This document shows positions 45,420-56,141 of a stretch of 64,000 nucleotides of DNA, in pieces. The notes below the pieces were generated by a model that was given only the letters and a program-made list of their open reading frames with translations, was not told where the DNA came from and made no database searches. The position numbers were made by a program, and so were the translations under genes. Origin of the DNA: Marsupella aquatica (lineage: Eukaryota; Marchantiophyta). How positions within the stretch are numbered: the stretch's first letter is position 1; every line of letters starts with the position of its first letter. The stretch is from assembly GCA_973895155.1 (NCBI GenBank), contig OZ316895.1, positions 17,670,001 through 17,734,000 of the forward strand, written 5' to 3'.

Positions 45420-45830
45420 CATCCTTCGATTCATCGGTTAAATTTCAAAATTGCAACTCTCCATATGAAGAAAACACTTTTGCAATACCAACATCAGATA
45501 AATTTATCGCTTAAATTTCAAAATTGCAACTATCCATATGAAGAAAACACTTTTGCAATACCAACATCAGATAAATTTATCGCTTAAATTTCAAAATTGC
45601 AGCCATCCATATGAAGAAAACACTTTTGCAATACCAACATCAGATAAATTTATCGCTTAAATTTCAAAATTGCAACTATCCATATGAAGAAAACACTTTT
45701 TGCAATACAAACATAGATAAATTTATCGCTTAAATTCCAAAACTGCAAACATCCATATGAATAAAATCTATTTTGCAATACAAACATAGATATATTTATC
45801 TCTCAAATTTCAAAACTACATAATTTCGCC
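45420..45830. repeat. 73-bp tandem array carrying the GATAAATTTATC palindrome (array 1)
   Basis: Five to six copies of a 73-bp unit (aaattgcaactatccatatg, aagaaaacacttttgcaatac, then the palindrome). The palindromes GATAAATTTATC start at 45497, 45570, 45643 and 45716, with a weaker one at 45789. The right-hand copies are more diverged. Confidence 0.95.
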
Positions 45831-45933
45831 AAGATGCACATGTAAGAATCAAATTGGATATTCAAGAAATATACCCTTCTCTGTTATTTTGTCGTTTAGC
45901 AAGACAGTCAATCAAAAGTGGCCACGTGGGCCA

Positions 45934-46277
45934 TGTTAGATAGTGCTCTAGTCTTGTGACTCATGAGCTAACTATAGTTAGGCTAACTCAGGTTAGGACT
46001 TAGCTAATGTTAGCGATAGTGCTGGTGTGCATATAGCCAGGGCTGATGCCAGACCCTGGTGGAACTTAGGCTCATTGTTACGGAGCTAGTTGAGAGATAG
46101 GGAGAGCTTGTGTTGTGAATGCTTGGTATGACCGGTCGGCCTAGAGTGCAGTAAAGCTCTTGTGTGTTCCCGTGGACGTAGCCTCATGTGGAGGTGAACC
46201 ACGTATCTCTCTGTGTCGACTATTGTGCGTTGGATGGTTCATGGGCTTGCAGTTGCGAATGTCGTCTATGCTCAACA
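45934..46277 (+). repeat. copia-2 5' LTR (344 bp)
   Basis: TGTTAGATAGTGCTC...GTCTATGCTCAACA, preceded by GGCCA. Several substitutions separate it from the 3' LTR, for example in its first 60 bp. Confidence 0.95.
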
Positions 46278-46279
46278 AG

Positions 46280-46291
46280 TGGTATCAGAGC
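46280..46291 (+). other. copia-2 primer binding site, initiator tRNA-Met
   Basis: TGGTATCAGAGC, two bases after the LTR, is the standard complement of plant initiator tRNA-Met. Confidence 0.95.
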
Positions 46292-46710
46292 ATGCTTGGG
46301 AGGTGATGAGGTTTTTTCGTGACAGGTTTTTCCAGCGTTCATTGTCGGTGGCACATTCAGAGTTTTGTCGCATGAAACTTGAATGTATGTGGCTATGCGG
46401 ATAGGTTAGTGAGAGGGCTTTCTAACGGTGGTTAGAACTCGCTGATCCGTGGTGCGGAAGAATTGAAGTTTGCATCATTCAGGGTTTATTCGTGTTCGAC
46501 GGTATTTCGGGGGAGAGACCAGAGATCGTGTTTTTCAACGGTATGAGCCGTGCGGTGCGGGAGGGATCGCACATTATAGCTCAAGTTAAAGGTTGAAGCG
46601 AGCTGGTCGTTTCGGTAGTTGGATAGCTGCCAAGTTGTTACTGAGTGCGACGTGACGAGTGAAGGAGGCATTCAGGTTTTTTCACAAGCTATGGAGCTTG
46701 TTCTCATCTG

Positions 46711-47054
46711 TGTTGAGCATAGACGAAATTTGTAATAGCAAGCCCATGAACCATCCAACGCACAATAGTCGACACAGAGAGATACGTGGTTCACCTCCAC
46801 ATGAGGCTACATCCACAGGAACACACAAGAGCTTTACTGCACTCTAGGCCGACCGGTCATACCAAGCATCCACAGCACAAGCTCTCCCTATCTCTCAACT
46901 AGCTCCGTAACAATGAGCCTAAGTTCCACCAGGGTCTGGCATCAGCCCTGGCTATATGCACACCAACACTACCGTTAACATTAGCTAAGTCCTAACCCGA
47001 GTTAGACTAACTGTGGTTAGCTCATGAGTCACAAGACTAGAGCAATATCTAACA
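46711..47054 (-). mobile_element. solo LTR nested in the copia-2 leader
   Basis: A 344-bp copia-2-family LTR in reverse orientation (TGTTGAGCATAGACG...GCAATATCTAACA) with a perfect ATCTG duplication at 46706-46710 and 47055-47059. It inserted after copia-2 itself, then lost its body by LTR recombination. Confidence 0.95.
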
Positions 47055-48348
47055 ATCTGAACCGGGTTTCTCTTTACAGTGACATTTGACTCGGTGGAAG
47101 AAACGCGAAGTGCTCCGGCTCAACAGTTTGATCGCGGCGAGGCGGTCATTTTGAGCCCGGGATTGGCACTTGACGCGGAGTGAAGGCGACACGGCAGAAA
47201 TTTTTTACTGAGCTGGGGCTGCATACTGTGCCGATGCAATTCGGCAACTTTTTCCATCAGCGGCATTCATTTTTCTCGTGAGAAACAACAGCTTTTCAAG
47301 TGAGTTTTTTCATTCATTTATCCCGTGGGAGTTTTTTGGTTGTAAGGGGCTTAGCGGAGTCCCTTTGGTGTGTACATCTTGAAAGAGTACACACACCCGA
47401 GGGTCCCCCATTCACCCCGTTACTCCCCCCGCCTCGCGTACGTTGTTTCCCCCCGCGCGCACCCCAGTTTTAACGGCACTCCGCAGCGCCGGCCTGCGCA
47501 TTTGCAGCCGCCCGGCTGCTGCCACCCTTCGGCCTCCTCGCGCCCTGGCCCTTTGTATTCCCTTATCACCGGGCGCACCTCGCTCCCCCTTCGCGAGCCG
47601 GCCCCGACTCCCTCCTGACAGGTTTCTCCTTATGGCCGGCCCTGCCTTTGGCCTACCCCCCCCGTTGCGACCTTCAATTCAACCGGCGCCCCTCCCCGGC
47701 GCATGGCGTACAATCACCCCCCTCCCGACCCTGTATTTGGCTGCCTTATACGCAGCCGCCCAACGCCCTTGCGTACTCTGTGTGCCCTTGTACTCTGCGT
47801 ACACCGACGCGCCTTTTTTATACATGTATTTTCTGATTTAGCACCCCCTTTAAGGGCCTATTTTGAACCTTTTTTCCTTCCTTTTGTTTCCTCTTGTGCC
47901 GGGACCTGCCGCCCTCCGTTTTAACCGCTCCGACAAGGGGAACGGCCCCCTGTGAGACCTGTCGGACTGTGCGGGAATATTCCCAAAAAACATGGAGCTG
48001 TTTTTCGGCCGTCCAACAAAGATTTCATCCTCCAAACGGTAACTTTTTTTGGTTCTTTTTTGGCAAGGACGTTGCCACTGGAGTTAGCAACGCGGCGCAC
48101 CGATCACATCGCGATTCCGACGACGGGTTGTACTGGGTATTTTGGTTATTCTCCAAGGTGGTCAAAATGGGGGAGTTTCCCAAGGTTTTACCCACCCCGA
48201 CTGAAATTTGAATAACTTTTCCGTCGAATTTCAATTTTGATTTTGGCTTTTAGTATTGGACTCCTAGCTTCGTGGGCTACGTGGCGGTGTTGAGTTTTGA
48301 GTTTTATGAGAAGTTTCAAAAAAAGACGTTTTTTTGTGATTATTTTAT
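47055..48348 (+). other. copia-2 leader, C-rich
   Basis: Untranslated leader between the nested LTR and gag. 47390-47950 is extremely C-rich, so several frames stay open by composition alone; I do not call them genes. Confidence 0.6.
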
Positions 48349-49401
48349 ATGAGTGACTCGGAGGATACTAGAAGAATTGGCATGGGTGGAGCTTCAAGAT
48401 TGCGACGGACAGACGGTGAGTCTGAGGAGCTGCTACCATTTGAGGAAGAACTAGTGACACCGGTACGATCACCAGTGCGACGTGCAGTGGAGGAAGCTGT
48501 GTTACTACTAGAGCTGTCGGTAATTGGAAAGAAGAGGGAGATGGCTAGATTTGGGTGAGTGAAGTTTGAGGTGGAGAAGTACGATGGTCGTACTGATTAC
48601 TTGTTGTGGGAGAAGCAAGTGAAGGGTGTTCTACGGGCCATGGGCTTAGCTCATCTGCTCTCTTTGCAAGAGCCGTATGATGGAGAGGAGGAGATTTTTG
48701 TGAGACAGTGGAGACAGGAGCAGGTGATTGCTGTTAATGCAGTGATGCTATATCTCAAGCCGCACATCATCAAGCAGCTGGATGATTATGCGGATTGCAC
48801 GTCACTGTTCAAGCCTCTTAGAGAGAAGTACTATCGAGAAGATGCGTCAGACCGGCTGTACAAGAAGTCTCTCTTAATGAGCCTCAGGCTCAAGGAAGGG
48901 AGCAAGATGCAGCATCACCTGGATGAGTTTGACAGTCTAGCGGTGGATCTGTCAAACCTGGGAAAAGGAGTTGAAGATGAAGATAAGGCCTTGCTTCTGC
49001 TAAGCTCCTTACCGCCATCTTATCAGGGCTTGAAACAGGTGCTCTTGTACAGAGATTTGAAGTCCATTTCGTATAATGAGGTGGTGAGCTCTTTACTATC
49101 TGATGATGCTCAGAAGAAGTTGGGACAATCACATACAACATCTTCTTCTGGCACTGTGCTCAATGTGAACAGGGGAAGAGCAGCGCGGAGCACGAATGGG
49201 CAGAACAGGTTTAGATCTACATCATGGGGGAGATCTAAATCCAGAGGGAAATCGCAAGAGAGGAAGCCTCTTGCATGTTGGAATTGTGGCAAGCCTGGCC
49301 ACATGAAAAGGGATTGTCGAGTAAAGGTCCCTCCTGCCTTTGCTAACGCGGCATCGAGCTTGCATGAGGTAGATTTACTCGATGATGATGACATATTGTG
49401 A
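48349..49401 (+). pseudogene. copia-2 gag
   Basis: Frame opening MSDSEDTRRIGMGGASRL at 48349, interrupted by TGA at 48556-48558. It continues with the Gag core KFEVEKYDGRTDYLLWEKQV, LRLKEGSKMQHHLDEFDSL and LLSSLPPSYQGLKQVLL (UBN2-type). A basic stretch (RGRAARSTNGQNRFRST) and one CCHC knuckle (CWNCGKPGHMKRDC) follow. The TGA at 49399-49401 falls before the protease, which continues in the same frame. The in-frame stops are compatible with C-to-T decay of Arg or Gln codons. Confidence 0.9.
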
Positions 49402-50436
49402 TGCCAAGGTTATGCTCTCAACGTAGTGTCAAATCCAAGTAGTAATGACTGGATTCTAGATAGTGCATGTACTTTTCACATTTGCTCTAGGAGAGATTTT
49501 TTCAATTCTTACACGGTTTCCAACGGGTCAGTGTTGATGGGAAATGGAATCCCATGTCAAGTTGTTGGACTTGGATCTGTAAGATTTCAGATGTTTGATG
49601 GTGCTGTGAGAATGTTGAGAAATGTGAGACATATTCCCAGCATGATGAAAAATCTCATTTCACTAAGAATTTTAGAAGCAAATGTCCATCAATAGAGTTC
49701 TGCTAATGGTGTCCTTCAGGTTTCAATTGGTACTCAAGTTGTATTGAAAGGAAAAGGACATAGCAATCTATACGTTTTGGAGGGCAGTGTAGTCTGTGAT
49801 GAAGCCAATGTAACCTTATCTCATGAGGAGACGGCCCAATTGTGGCACTTCCGTTTGGGCCACATGAGTGAAAAAGGTTTGGCTATTCTTCAGAAGAAAG
49901 GATTACTTTCTAATTTGCAATCTTGTAAGTTGGAATTTTGTGAGCACTGTGTGCTAGGGAAGCAGCACAGGAAACCCTTCGGAGTTGGAACTCACACCAA
50001 CAAGGAGGTACTTGAGTATGTACATAGTGATGTGTGGGGTCCAGCCCCTACTCCCTCACATTCTGGACGGTTATACTATGTCACGTTCATTGACGATTAC
50101 TCAAGGTATATGTGGATATACTTTTTACACAGTAAGTCTAATGTTTTTGCCACTTTTAAGGAGTGGAAAGCCCAAATTGAGAATAAGACTGGTAATAAGG
50201 TGAGATATCTATGATCGGATAACGGTGGTGAATACAGTTCTGGTGAATTTAGAACATATTGTAAGGAGCAGGGGATTACCCGCCATCTCACAACAAGTTA
50301 TACTCCTCAGCAAAATAGTATTTCTGAGAGACTCAACCGAACACTATTGGACCACTCGAGGAGTATGTTGAGTCAATCATGCTTACCACATGAATTTTGG
50401 GCTGAAGCTGTCAACACTGCAGCTTATTTGTCATGA
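49402..50436 (+). pseudogene. copia-2 protease and integrase remnant
   Basis: Same frame as gag. Protease site WILDSACTFHIC, then NLISLRILEAN and a TAG at 49693-49695. The pre-integrase zinc region follows (LWHFRLGHMSEKGL...CEHCVLGKQHR). The integrase core has the first Asp in HSDVWGP, and a TGA at 50212-50214 precedes SDNGGEYSS with the second Asp. SERLNRTL carries the expected Glu. A TGA at 50434-50436 ends the frame (AAYLS). The fold is recognisable but the gene is dead. Confidence 0.88.
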
Positions 50437-51447
50437 TACAGTTCATGACAGGAGAGATGGAGAAGCTCCGGGCTTGGAGTTGGTTCCTGTGATGGAACAA
50501 GAGGAGCAGATTGTTGCTGGGGTACCTCAAATTCAACCAGCAGCAGTGGCAGATCAGCTAGAGTCATCTACTAGAAGAACTTTCAATCGTTCTACTAGAG
50601 CTCCTACCAGGTATGGTCAATGGGCAGACTCATCTAAGCTAGATGATACTTGCACGATTCAACATGGAAAACTATAAGCCAGTGAGTATTCCTTTAGCTT
50701 CATATTGCAAGTTATCATCGGCTTTCTCTCCTACGGATGCTGTGGATAAAGGTCTGATGGCTAAGATTCCTTATGAGAAGGTAGTAGGCAGTCTAATGTA
50801 TTTGATGACTTGTACTAGGCCTGACTTAGCCCTAGCGATGGGCAAGGTTAGCAGATTCATGTCAAATCCAGGAAAGATACACTAGGAAGCTGTGAAATGG
50901 ATTCTTAGGTATCTCAAGGGTACATAGGACTATGGATTACTATTATATAACAAATCAGATAGAACGTTAGTTGGCTATGTAGATTTTGACTATGCAGGCT
51001 GTCTGGATACAAGGAGGACGGTCTACAACTGGGTTTGTATACACTTTTGGAGGAGGATGTATCTCCGGATGTATTAGTTGGAAATCTACCTTGCAAAAGT
51101 GCATATCTCAGTCTACTACAGAAGCAGATTATATTGCAGCAGCAGAAGCAGCAAAGGAAGCAATTTGGTTGGATAAGTTGATCGCGAAGATGGGTTTAGA
51201 GCATGGAAAAATGACTCTAAACTGTGATAGTCAGAGTGTTCTTCACTTGGCTGTTAACCAGGTGATGGATAGCAGGGTGAAGCACATTGATATCAGGTAC
51301 CATTTTATCAGGCAAGCAGTGTCTGATAAAACTTTTGAGCTAGTCAAGATTGATGGAAAGCTCAATCCCGCTGATGCCTTTACCAAAGTGATTCCTTTGG
51401 AGAGTTTTTCAAGACACGGTGCTACTTTGCAGGTTTTGCAGTTGTAA
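50437..51447 (+). pseudogene. copia-2 pol remnant: linker and RNase H, reverse transcriptase missing
   Basis: After the integrase a short acidic linker (EAPGLELVPVMEQEEQIV...RSTRAPTRYG) ends near 50650. It passes directly into sequence that normally follows reverse transcriptase (FNMENYKPVSIPLASYCKLS, KIPYEKVVGSLMYLMTCTRPDL). The whole catalytic reverse transcriptase, including its YVDD box, is deleted. RNase H follows with a frame change near 50985: TTGFVYTFGG, CISQSTTEADYIAAAEAAKE, CDSQSVLHLAVN, KHIDIRYHFIR, LNPADAFTK. Confidence 0.9.
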
Positions 51448-51631
51448 TGCAAGTAGAGTTATTTAGCAATGTGTGACTATTTGTATGTGGATTACTCATT
51501 CCTATTAGGCTACGACTTAGTTCTAGTTAACCCTTGTGGTTTTTAGGGGGAGACCTCGTTTGGTGATTGTCTAGAACTTCCCGTTGAGGATTCCATATGG
51601 TAGCATTTAGTCTAGTCCCCAAGACAAGAGT

Positions 51632-51640
51632 CAAGGAGGA
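51632..51640 (+). other. copia-2 polypurine tract
   Basis: aaggaggag, a few bases before the TGTTAGATA of the 3' LTR; standard position. Confidence 0.7.
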
Positions 51641-51643
51641 GTT

Positions 51644-51987
51644 TGTTAGATATTGTTCTAGTCTTGTGACTCATGAACTAACTACAATTAGGCTAACTCG
51701 GGTTAGGACTTAGCTAATGTTAGCGGTAGTGCTATTATGCATATAGCTTGAGCTAATGCTAGACCCTGGTGGAACTTAGGCTCATTATTACGGAGCTAGT
51801 TGAGAGATAGAGAGAGCTTGTGTTGTGGATGCTTGGTATGGCCGGTCGGCCTAGAGTGCAGTAAAGCTCTTGTGTGTTCCTGTGGACGTAGCCTCATGTG
51901 GAGGTGAACCACGTATCTCTCTATGTCGACTATTGTGCGTTGGATGGTTCATGGGCTTGCAGTTGCGAATGTCGTCTATGCTCAACA
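51644..51987 (+). repeat. copia-2 3' LTR (344 bp)
   Basis: TGTTAGATATTGTTC...CTCAACA followed by GGCCA. Same length as the 5' LTR. Confidence 0.95.
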
Positions 51988-52011
51988 GGCCAACCCCTCA
52001 ACAGACAGGTA

Positions 52012-52020
52012 TTATATAAG
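52012..52020 (+). promoter_or_regulatory. TATA box of module 1
   Basis: TTATATAAG. With copia-2 removed, it lies about 150 bp after the last palindrome of array 1. This matches the 129-131 bp spacing between palindrome and TATA in the two later modules. Confidence 0.5.
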
Positions 52021-52279
52021 GGCCACCGCCAATGAGTTTTTGGCATCATTATCCAGAGTAGAGTTTTTTTTGGAGTTGTGTTCTTGGAGCAACATTTTGT
52101 CTGTTGAGCCATTCGTTTTCCCTGATTGAGGGGAGGTATGCAAAGCCCCATAGTGTCTCGGATAACCATGTCTCAATCAGACATAGATTCACCTTCAAGT
52201 TTAGTTAAAATCCTCTCCTAATGTTGTCGCTTGCTCTTTGCTAAGTCGCATCCCTAAAGCTCTACCTCTCGCATAGTAG

Positions 52280-52589
52280 ATTGTGCCTGAAATCTTTGAC
52301 TTTGATTGGGATTTTGATGCAAGTTCTAGTCCTAAGCCCAATTCTTACTATGTGTCGCCTAATAAACCTGAGAAGTGTTCTCTATTGAGCATTCCATCGC
52401 CAAGAATTGAGAAAATTTCAATCCCACGTTTAGGTCTGAGATGTCGCTTCAGGCCATCCATCCCGGGTTATGGAGAGGGTATTCGGCAACTGATATGCGT
52501 ATCGCACTCGGCATTCAAGTTGCCACATTCAACTCACATTCAACGATGGATTTTTCAGTCTCCGGGTGAGGAACAGGAAGCAGAAAAGA
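52280..52589 (+). other. candidate exon downstream of module 1
   Basis: An open frame from a possible acceptor (gcatagtag/att) to a strong donor (aaga/gtaagt at 52590). It encodes about 103 residues (VPEIFDFDWDFDASSSPKPN, then IPRLGLRCRFRPSIPGYG and HIQRWIFQSPGEEQEAEK). It lies about 260 bp after the TATA box at 52012. I recognise no domain. It may be the first coding exon of a gene once carried by the palindrome-array element. The matching next exon was not found. Confidence 0.4.
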
Positions 52590-52960
52590 GTAAGTTTCTA
52601 AACCCGTGTGTTACTCCCAATAATTTTATTGGGTTGAGGATTCCAATGCTTCTTCTTTGGTAATTGTGTGTGAATATATTGTTTGAATAGCTTGAATACT
52701 TATCCCAATAAATTTATCGCTGTCATGGTTTAACATTATGGTAATCAAATCAAGTGTTTGAATACTGAACCCGATAAATTTATTGTTATCAATCCAGCAA
52801 AGTTCTAAAATTTTTTATTATTGAGGAAAATTCTCAACATTGCTAAACGAGCATCGGAAGGCACAAGCATTGGAGAGGAAGAACTTAGCAAAGCACCTGA
52901 GCAAATATAACAAGAGTTCTGAGAAATATTTGGAACACAAATTTGGACCAAAGATAACAT

Positions 52961-53426
52961 GGACAACATAACACCACTATTAGACTGGGCTCATTGAGGG
53001 CTTCAAAATGAGTCCAAACATGACTATCTATAAACACCCACAAACAACATGTCAACCATTCGTAGTTTTGTAACTTTCTATAATGATAAAACAATATCAA
53101 TCTTTGGAATACAAACAACAATAAATTTATCGCAACTTTCATTCTTCCTTATATTTTGGGTACTCCTGGTTGATCTCTCGAGGTTAGATCCATTAGCACA
53201 AGATTTTGAGTAACAAATATTGTCCCTATCATTATCTTGTATTGAAAGATAAAATGGAAAACATAACACCACTATTAGACTAGGCTCATTGAGGGCTTCA
53301 AAATGAGTCCAAACATGACTATCTATGTACACCCACAAACAACATACCAACAATTCTTAGTTTTTTAACTTTCTATAATGATAAAACAATATCAATCTTT
53401 GGAATACAAACAACGATAAATTTATC
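52961..53426. repeat. diverged direct repeat, about 170 bp, two copies
   Basis: 52961-53130 and 53247-53426 share aacataacaccactattaga and a long stretch ending in the GATAAATTTATC palindrome region. Roughly 90 percent alike. Confidence 0.9.
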
Positions 53427-53752
53427 AAAGCTTTATCAAAATTTATCGAACAAAGGAATCTAGAATGTGATAAATTTATTGCATGTTTGTTGGAATCTTG
53501 AATCCAACAGAGGAATGCATACTACGATAAAATTATCGCATGTTTGTTGAAATCCTGAATCTAACCAAGGAATGCAGACTGCGATAGTTTTATCGCATGT
53601 TTGTTGGAATCCTAAATCCAACAGAGGAATGTGGATCGTGATAAATTTATCGCATGTTCACAGAAATCCTCTCACATTGATAATGAATTAATAACAAACC
53701 TTACATAATTGATAATACTCGAATCGAAATGCAAATTCCGATAAATTTATCG
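53405..53752. repeat. palindrome array 2
   Basis: About six palindromic cores at 55-60 bp spacing (near 53415, 53470, 53525, 53581, 53640, 53739), most flanked by caacagaggaatg-like words. Cores vary, yet several keep symmetry: GCGATAGTTTTATCGC, ACGATAAAATTATCG. Isolated cores also occur near 52707, 52764 and 53120. Confidence 0.9.
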
Positions 53753-54211
53753 GGTTTTTGAGAGAAAGATTCAAATCTCCTTATAGGAATTTAAGACTTG
53801 ATAGGAGTTTGGTATTTTCTTTAAGACAAATGTTGTTTGATTTGGCAATCAAACTAAACTTTTATGGCCATCTCGCTCCTCCTTATATAGGGAATGCTCT
53901 AACCATGGTTACTATTTCCCACAAACCATGGTTAACTTTGCACTAATCTGGGTTAGTGCGTGGTCGACTCTTGATTACGTGATTGGGACCAAGTTACTCA
54001 TAGTTGGGACTTTGGGCAGCTTTTGAAAGTTACAAATGTAAAACCCGATGCACGTATCACTACCTACATTCCTGCGATGATGCAATGTCCAAAACTGATG
54101 TTTTTTTGATTTGACATCCATTTTATTGGAGTTTGCATTGCCTTAGAAAAAAATAGAGTCGGGCTAAACGAGAAGTGTGTCACACTTCTTGGTCGGTCCG
54201 AAATCGTGTTG
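53735..54211. repeat. TATA module, copy A
   Basis: About 480 bp, repeated at 54917-55381. In order: palindrome CGATAAATTTATCG (53739-53752), TATA box TTATATAG (53883-53890), two AACCATGGTT palindromes, a 20-bp near-palindrome at 53940-53959, and a 21-bp inverted motif at 54170-54190 containing AGAAGTGTG/CACACTTCT. Followed by array 3 rather than by a gene. Confidence 0.9.
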
Positions 54212-54214
54212 CCA

Positions 54215-54940
54215 TGAGGGTGCGATAAGTTTATCGCACTTTGCATTCACCTAGAAGACATGGCCCCATCAAACACCTAAGCCCTGAATCCATCACAGGA
54301 ATGCACACTCTGATAATTTTAGCGGATGTCCTCTGAACCATCTTCAATCCATTAAAGGAATGAAGACTCCGATAAAATTATTGGAGTCTCAAATCATCGT
54401 CAATCAATCACAGGAATGGAGACTCCGATAAATTTATCGGAGTCTCAAATAATCTTCAATCCATTAGATGAATGAAGACTCCGATAAATTTATCGGAGTC
54501 TCAAATAATCCTTAATCCATTAGATGAATGGAGGCTCCAAGAAATTTATCAAAGTCTCAACTAATCCTCAATCCGTCAAAGGAATGAAGACTCCGATAAA
54601 TTTATCGAAGTCTCAAATAATCCTTAATCCATCAAAGGAATGAGGACTCCGATAAATTTATCGGAGTCTCAAATAATCCTTAATCCGTCAAAGGAATGAA
54701 GACTTTGATAAATTTATCGGACCTTGAATATAGTCTATGGAATGAATGCTCACTCCTATAATTCTATTTGATGTTCTTCAAACATATTCAATTCTTCAAA
54801 GGAATGTAACTGAGGAATGCAGAATGCGATAAATTTATCGCAATCTGCTCGGGTCAGGACATTGACACCACATGACAAGTCAACCTTACATAGATGTTAC
54901 TCAAACTGGAATGGTAGTTCCGATAAATTTATCGGGTTAT
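54215..54940. repeat. palindrome array 3
   Basis: About a dozen cores at roughly 56-bp spacing, most of them ACTCCGATAAATTTATCGGAGT, each followed by ctcaaataatcc-ttaatcca. Arms vary in a paired way: GTGCGATAAGTTTATCGCAC at 54219, TGCGATAAATTTATCGCA near 54825, TTCCGATAAATTTATCGGG at 54918. Confidence 0.95.
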
Positions 54941-55381
54941 CTGGAGAAAGAGTCAAGTCTCTTGTGAGGAATGTAAAACTTGATAGGAGTCCAATATTCG
55001 CTTTGAGTGAGGTGTTGTTTGCTCTGGCAAAAATAAACCTTTCATGGGCAGCTTGCTCCTCTTTATATAGGGGATGCTCTAACCATGGTTTTTTTTCCCG
55101 TTAACCATGGTTACATTTGCACTAACCCGGGTTAGTGCGTGGTGGACTCTTGATTACGTGGTTTGGACCAATTTACTCGCAGTTTGGACTTTTTCACAGA
55201 CCAAATGTAAAACCCGATGCATGTATCGCTCCCTGCATTCCTGCGGCGATGCAATGTAGGCAACTCGTGTTTTTTTTATTTTTTGGCAGTTTTATCGGAG
55301 ATTGCATTGCCTTAGAAAAAAAATGGAATCGGGCTAAACGAGAAGTGTGTCACACTTCTCGGTCAGTCCAAAATCGTGTTG
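54917..55381 (+). repeat. TATA module, copy B, upstream of the Harbinger remnant
   Basis: Second copy of the 480-bp module: palindrome at 54921-54934, TTATATAG at 55063-55070, AACCATGGTT twice, the perfect 20-mer GCACTAACCCGGGTTAGTGC at 55119-55138, and the 21-bp inverted motif at 55340-55360. Transposase-related sequence begins immediately after it, so it is placed like a promoter. Confidence 0.9.
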
Positions 55382-55384
55382 GTA

Positions 55385-56141
55385 AACATCACTTACTTGG
55401 TAGTCTACAACTCATGAAGTCAGCTATCTTTTGGAGGAAGGAGACAGGCTCATCAAACACTTCAAAACACATCAATAACTTTGTAGAAGCCATTGTGAAT
55501 TGCTTTGGCAATGAGTACCTTGGGAAATCTATGGAGGAGGATATGAAAGGCATATGGAGATCAATCAAAAGCGAGGATTTGTTGGGATGTTCAGATCCCT
55601 TGATTGCACCCACTGGACATGGAAGAATTGCCCAATGGGTGAACAAGGCCAATCTTGAGACAAGGATGGGCTGAATTCAATTGTACTTGAAGCGATTGCC
55701 ACTTCAGATTTGTGGATATAGCATGCATTTGCTAGAATTCAATGATCAAACAATAATATCAATATCATTGACAGATCTCCTTTGTTGGTGAACTTGTTGA
55801 ATGGAGTGGCTCCTAATGTTTGTTTCTCTAATAAGGGGCATGACTACAAAATCTTTTATCTCCTTGTTGACGGAATCTATCCAGATTACACAATCTTCAT
55901 GAAGACGCTTGCAGATCCTCAAGGAGCAAAAGGAAATGGTACACCAAGAGACAAGAATCAGTGCAAAAGGATGTAGAATGTTGCTTTAGTGACTTGCAGA
56001 CCCAATTTGCAATGGTTAAAACCCTGCACGATGGTGGAGTAGGGATCAACATTGATCTGGAAAGTTGTACTCATCATGCACAATATGATTATTGGGGACG
56101 AGGCTGATGAATTGGACTTGACACATATTCAATCGAAATGA
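55385..56141 (+). pseudogene. PIF/Harbinger transposase remnant
   Basis: Three frames together give the Harbinger DDE transposase order. CFGNEYLGKSMEEDMKGIWR and HGRIAQWVNKANLE come first. After a shift near 55672 come NSIVLEAIATSDLWI, SNNNINIIDRSPLL, LNGVAPNVCF and YLLVDGIYPDYTIFMKTL. After a shift near 55940 come KRQESVQKDVECCFSDLQTQ and then LIMHNMIIGDEADEL. These match the plant Harbinger pattern (ILEAVAS.DLWIWHAFFG, GYYLADGIYP, QE..RKDVERAFGVLQ.RF, HNMI.EDE). The N-terminal helix-turn-helix region is missing. At least two in-frame stops and three frame changes make it inactive. Confidence 0.87.

Larger units (their letters stand above)
45934..51987 (+). mobile_element. Ty1/copia element copia-2, internally deleted
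   Basis: A 6054-bp element with 344-bp LTRs (45934-46277 and 51644-51987; TGTTAGATA...CTCAACA) and a perfect GGCCA duplication (45929-45933, 51988-51992). The initiator-Met primer site follows the 5' LTR. Its leader holds a reverse solo LTR of the same family. Gag, protease, integrase and RNase H remnants are in copia order, but reverse transcriptase is absent. At least four in-frame stops and frameshifts make it non-autonomous. Confidence 0.95.

Noticed and set aside
45420-45830. Regular repeats resembling a CRISPR array
   Set aside because: Whole 73-bp units repeat with no unique spacers, and the context is a plant nuclear genome.
47390-47950. Several overlapping Pro/Ala/Arg-rich ORFs
   Set aside because: The sequence is C-rich, which removes stop codons in several frames; it lies in the copia-2 leader and shows no motif.
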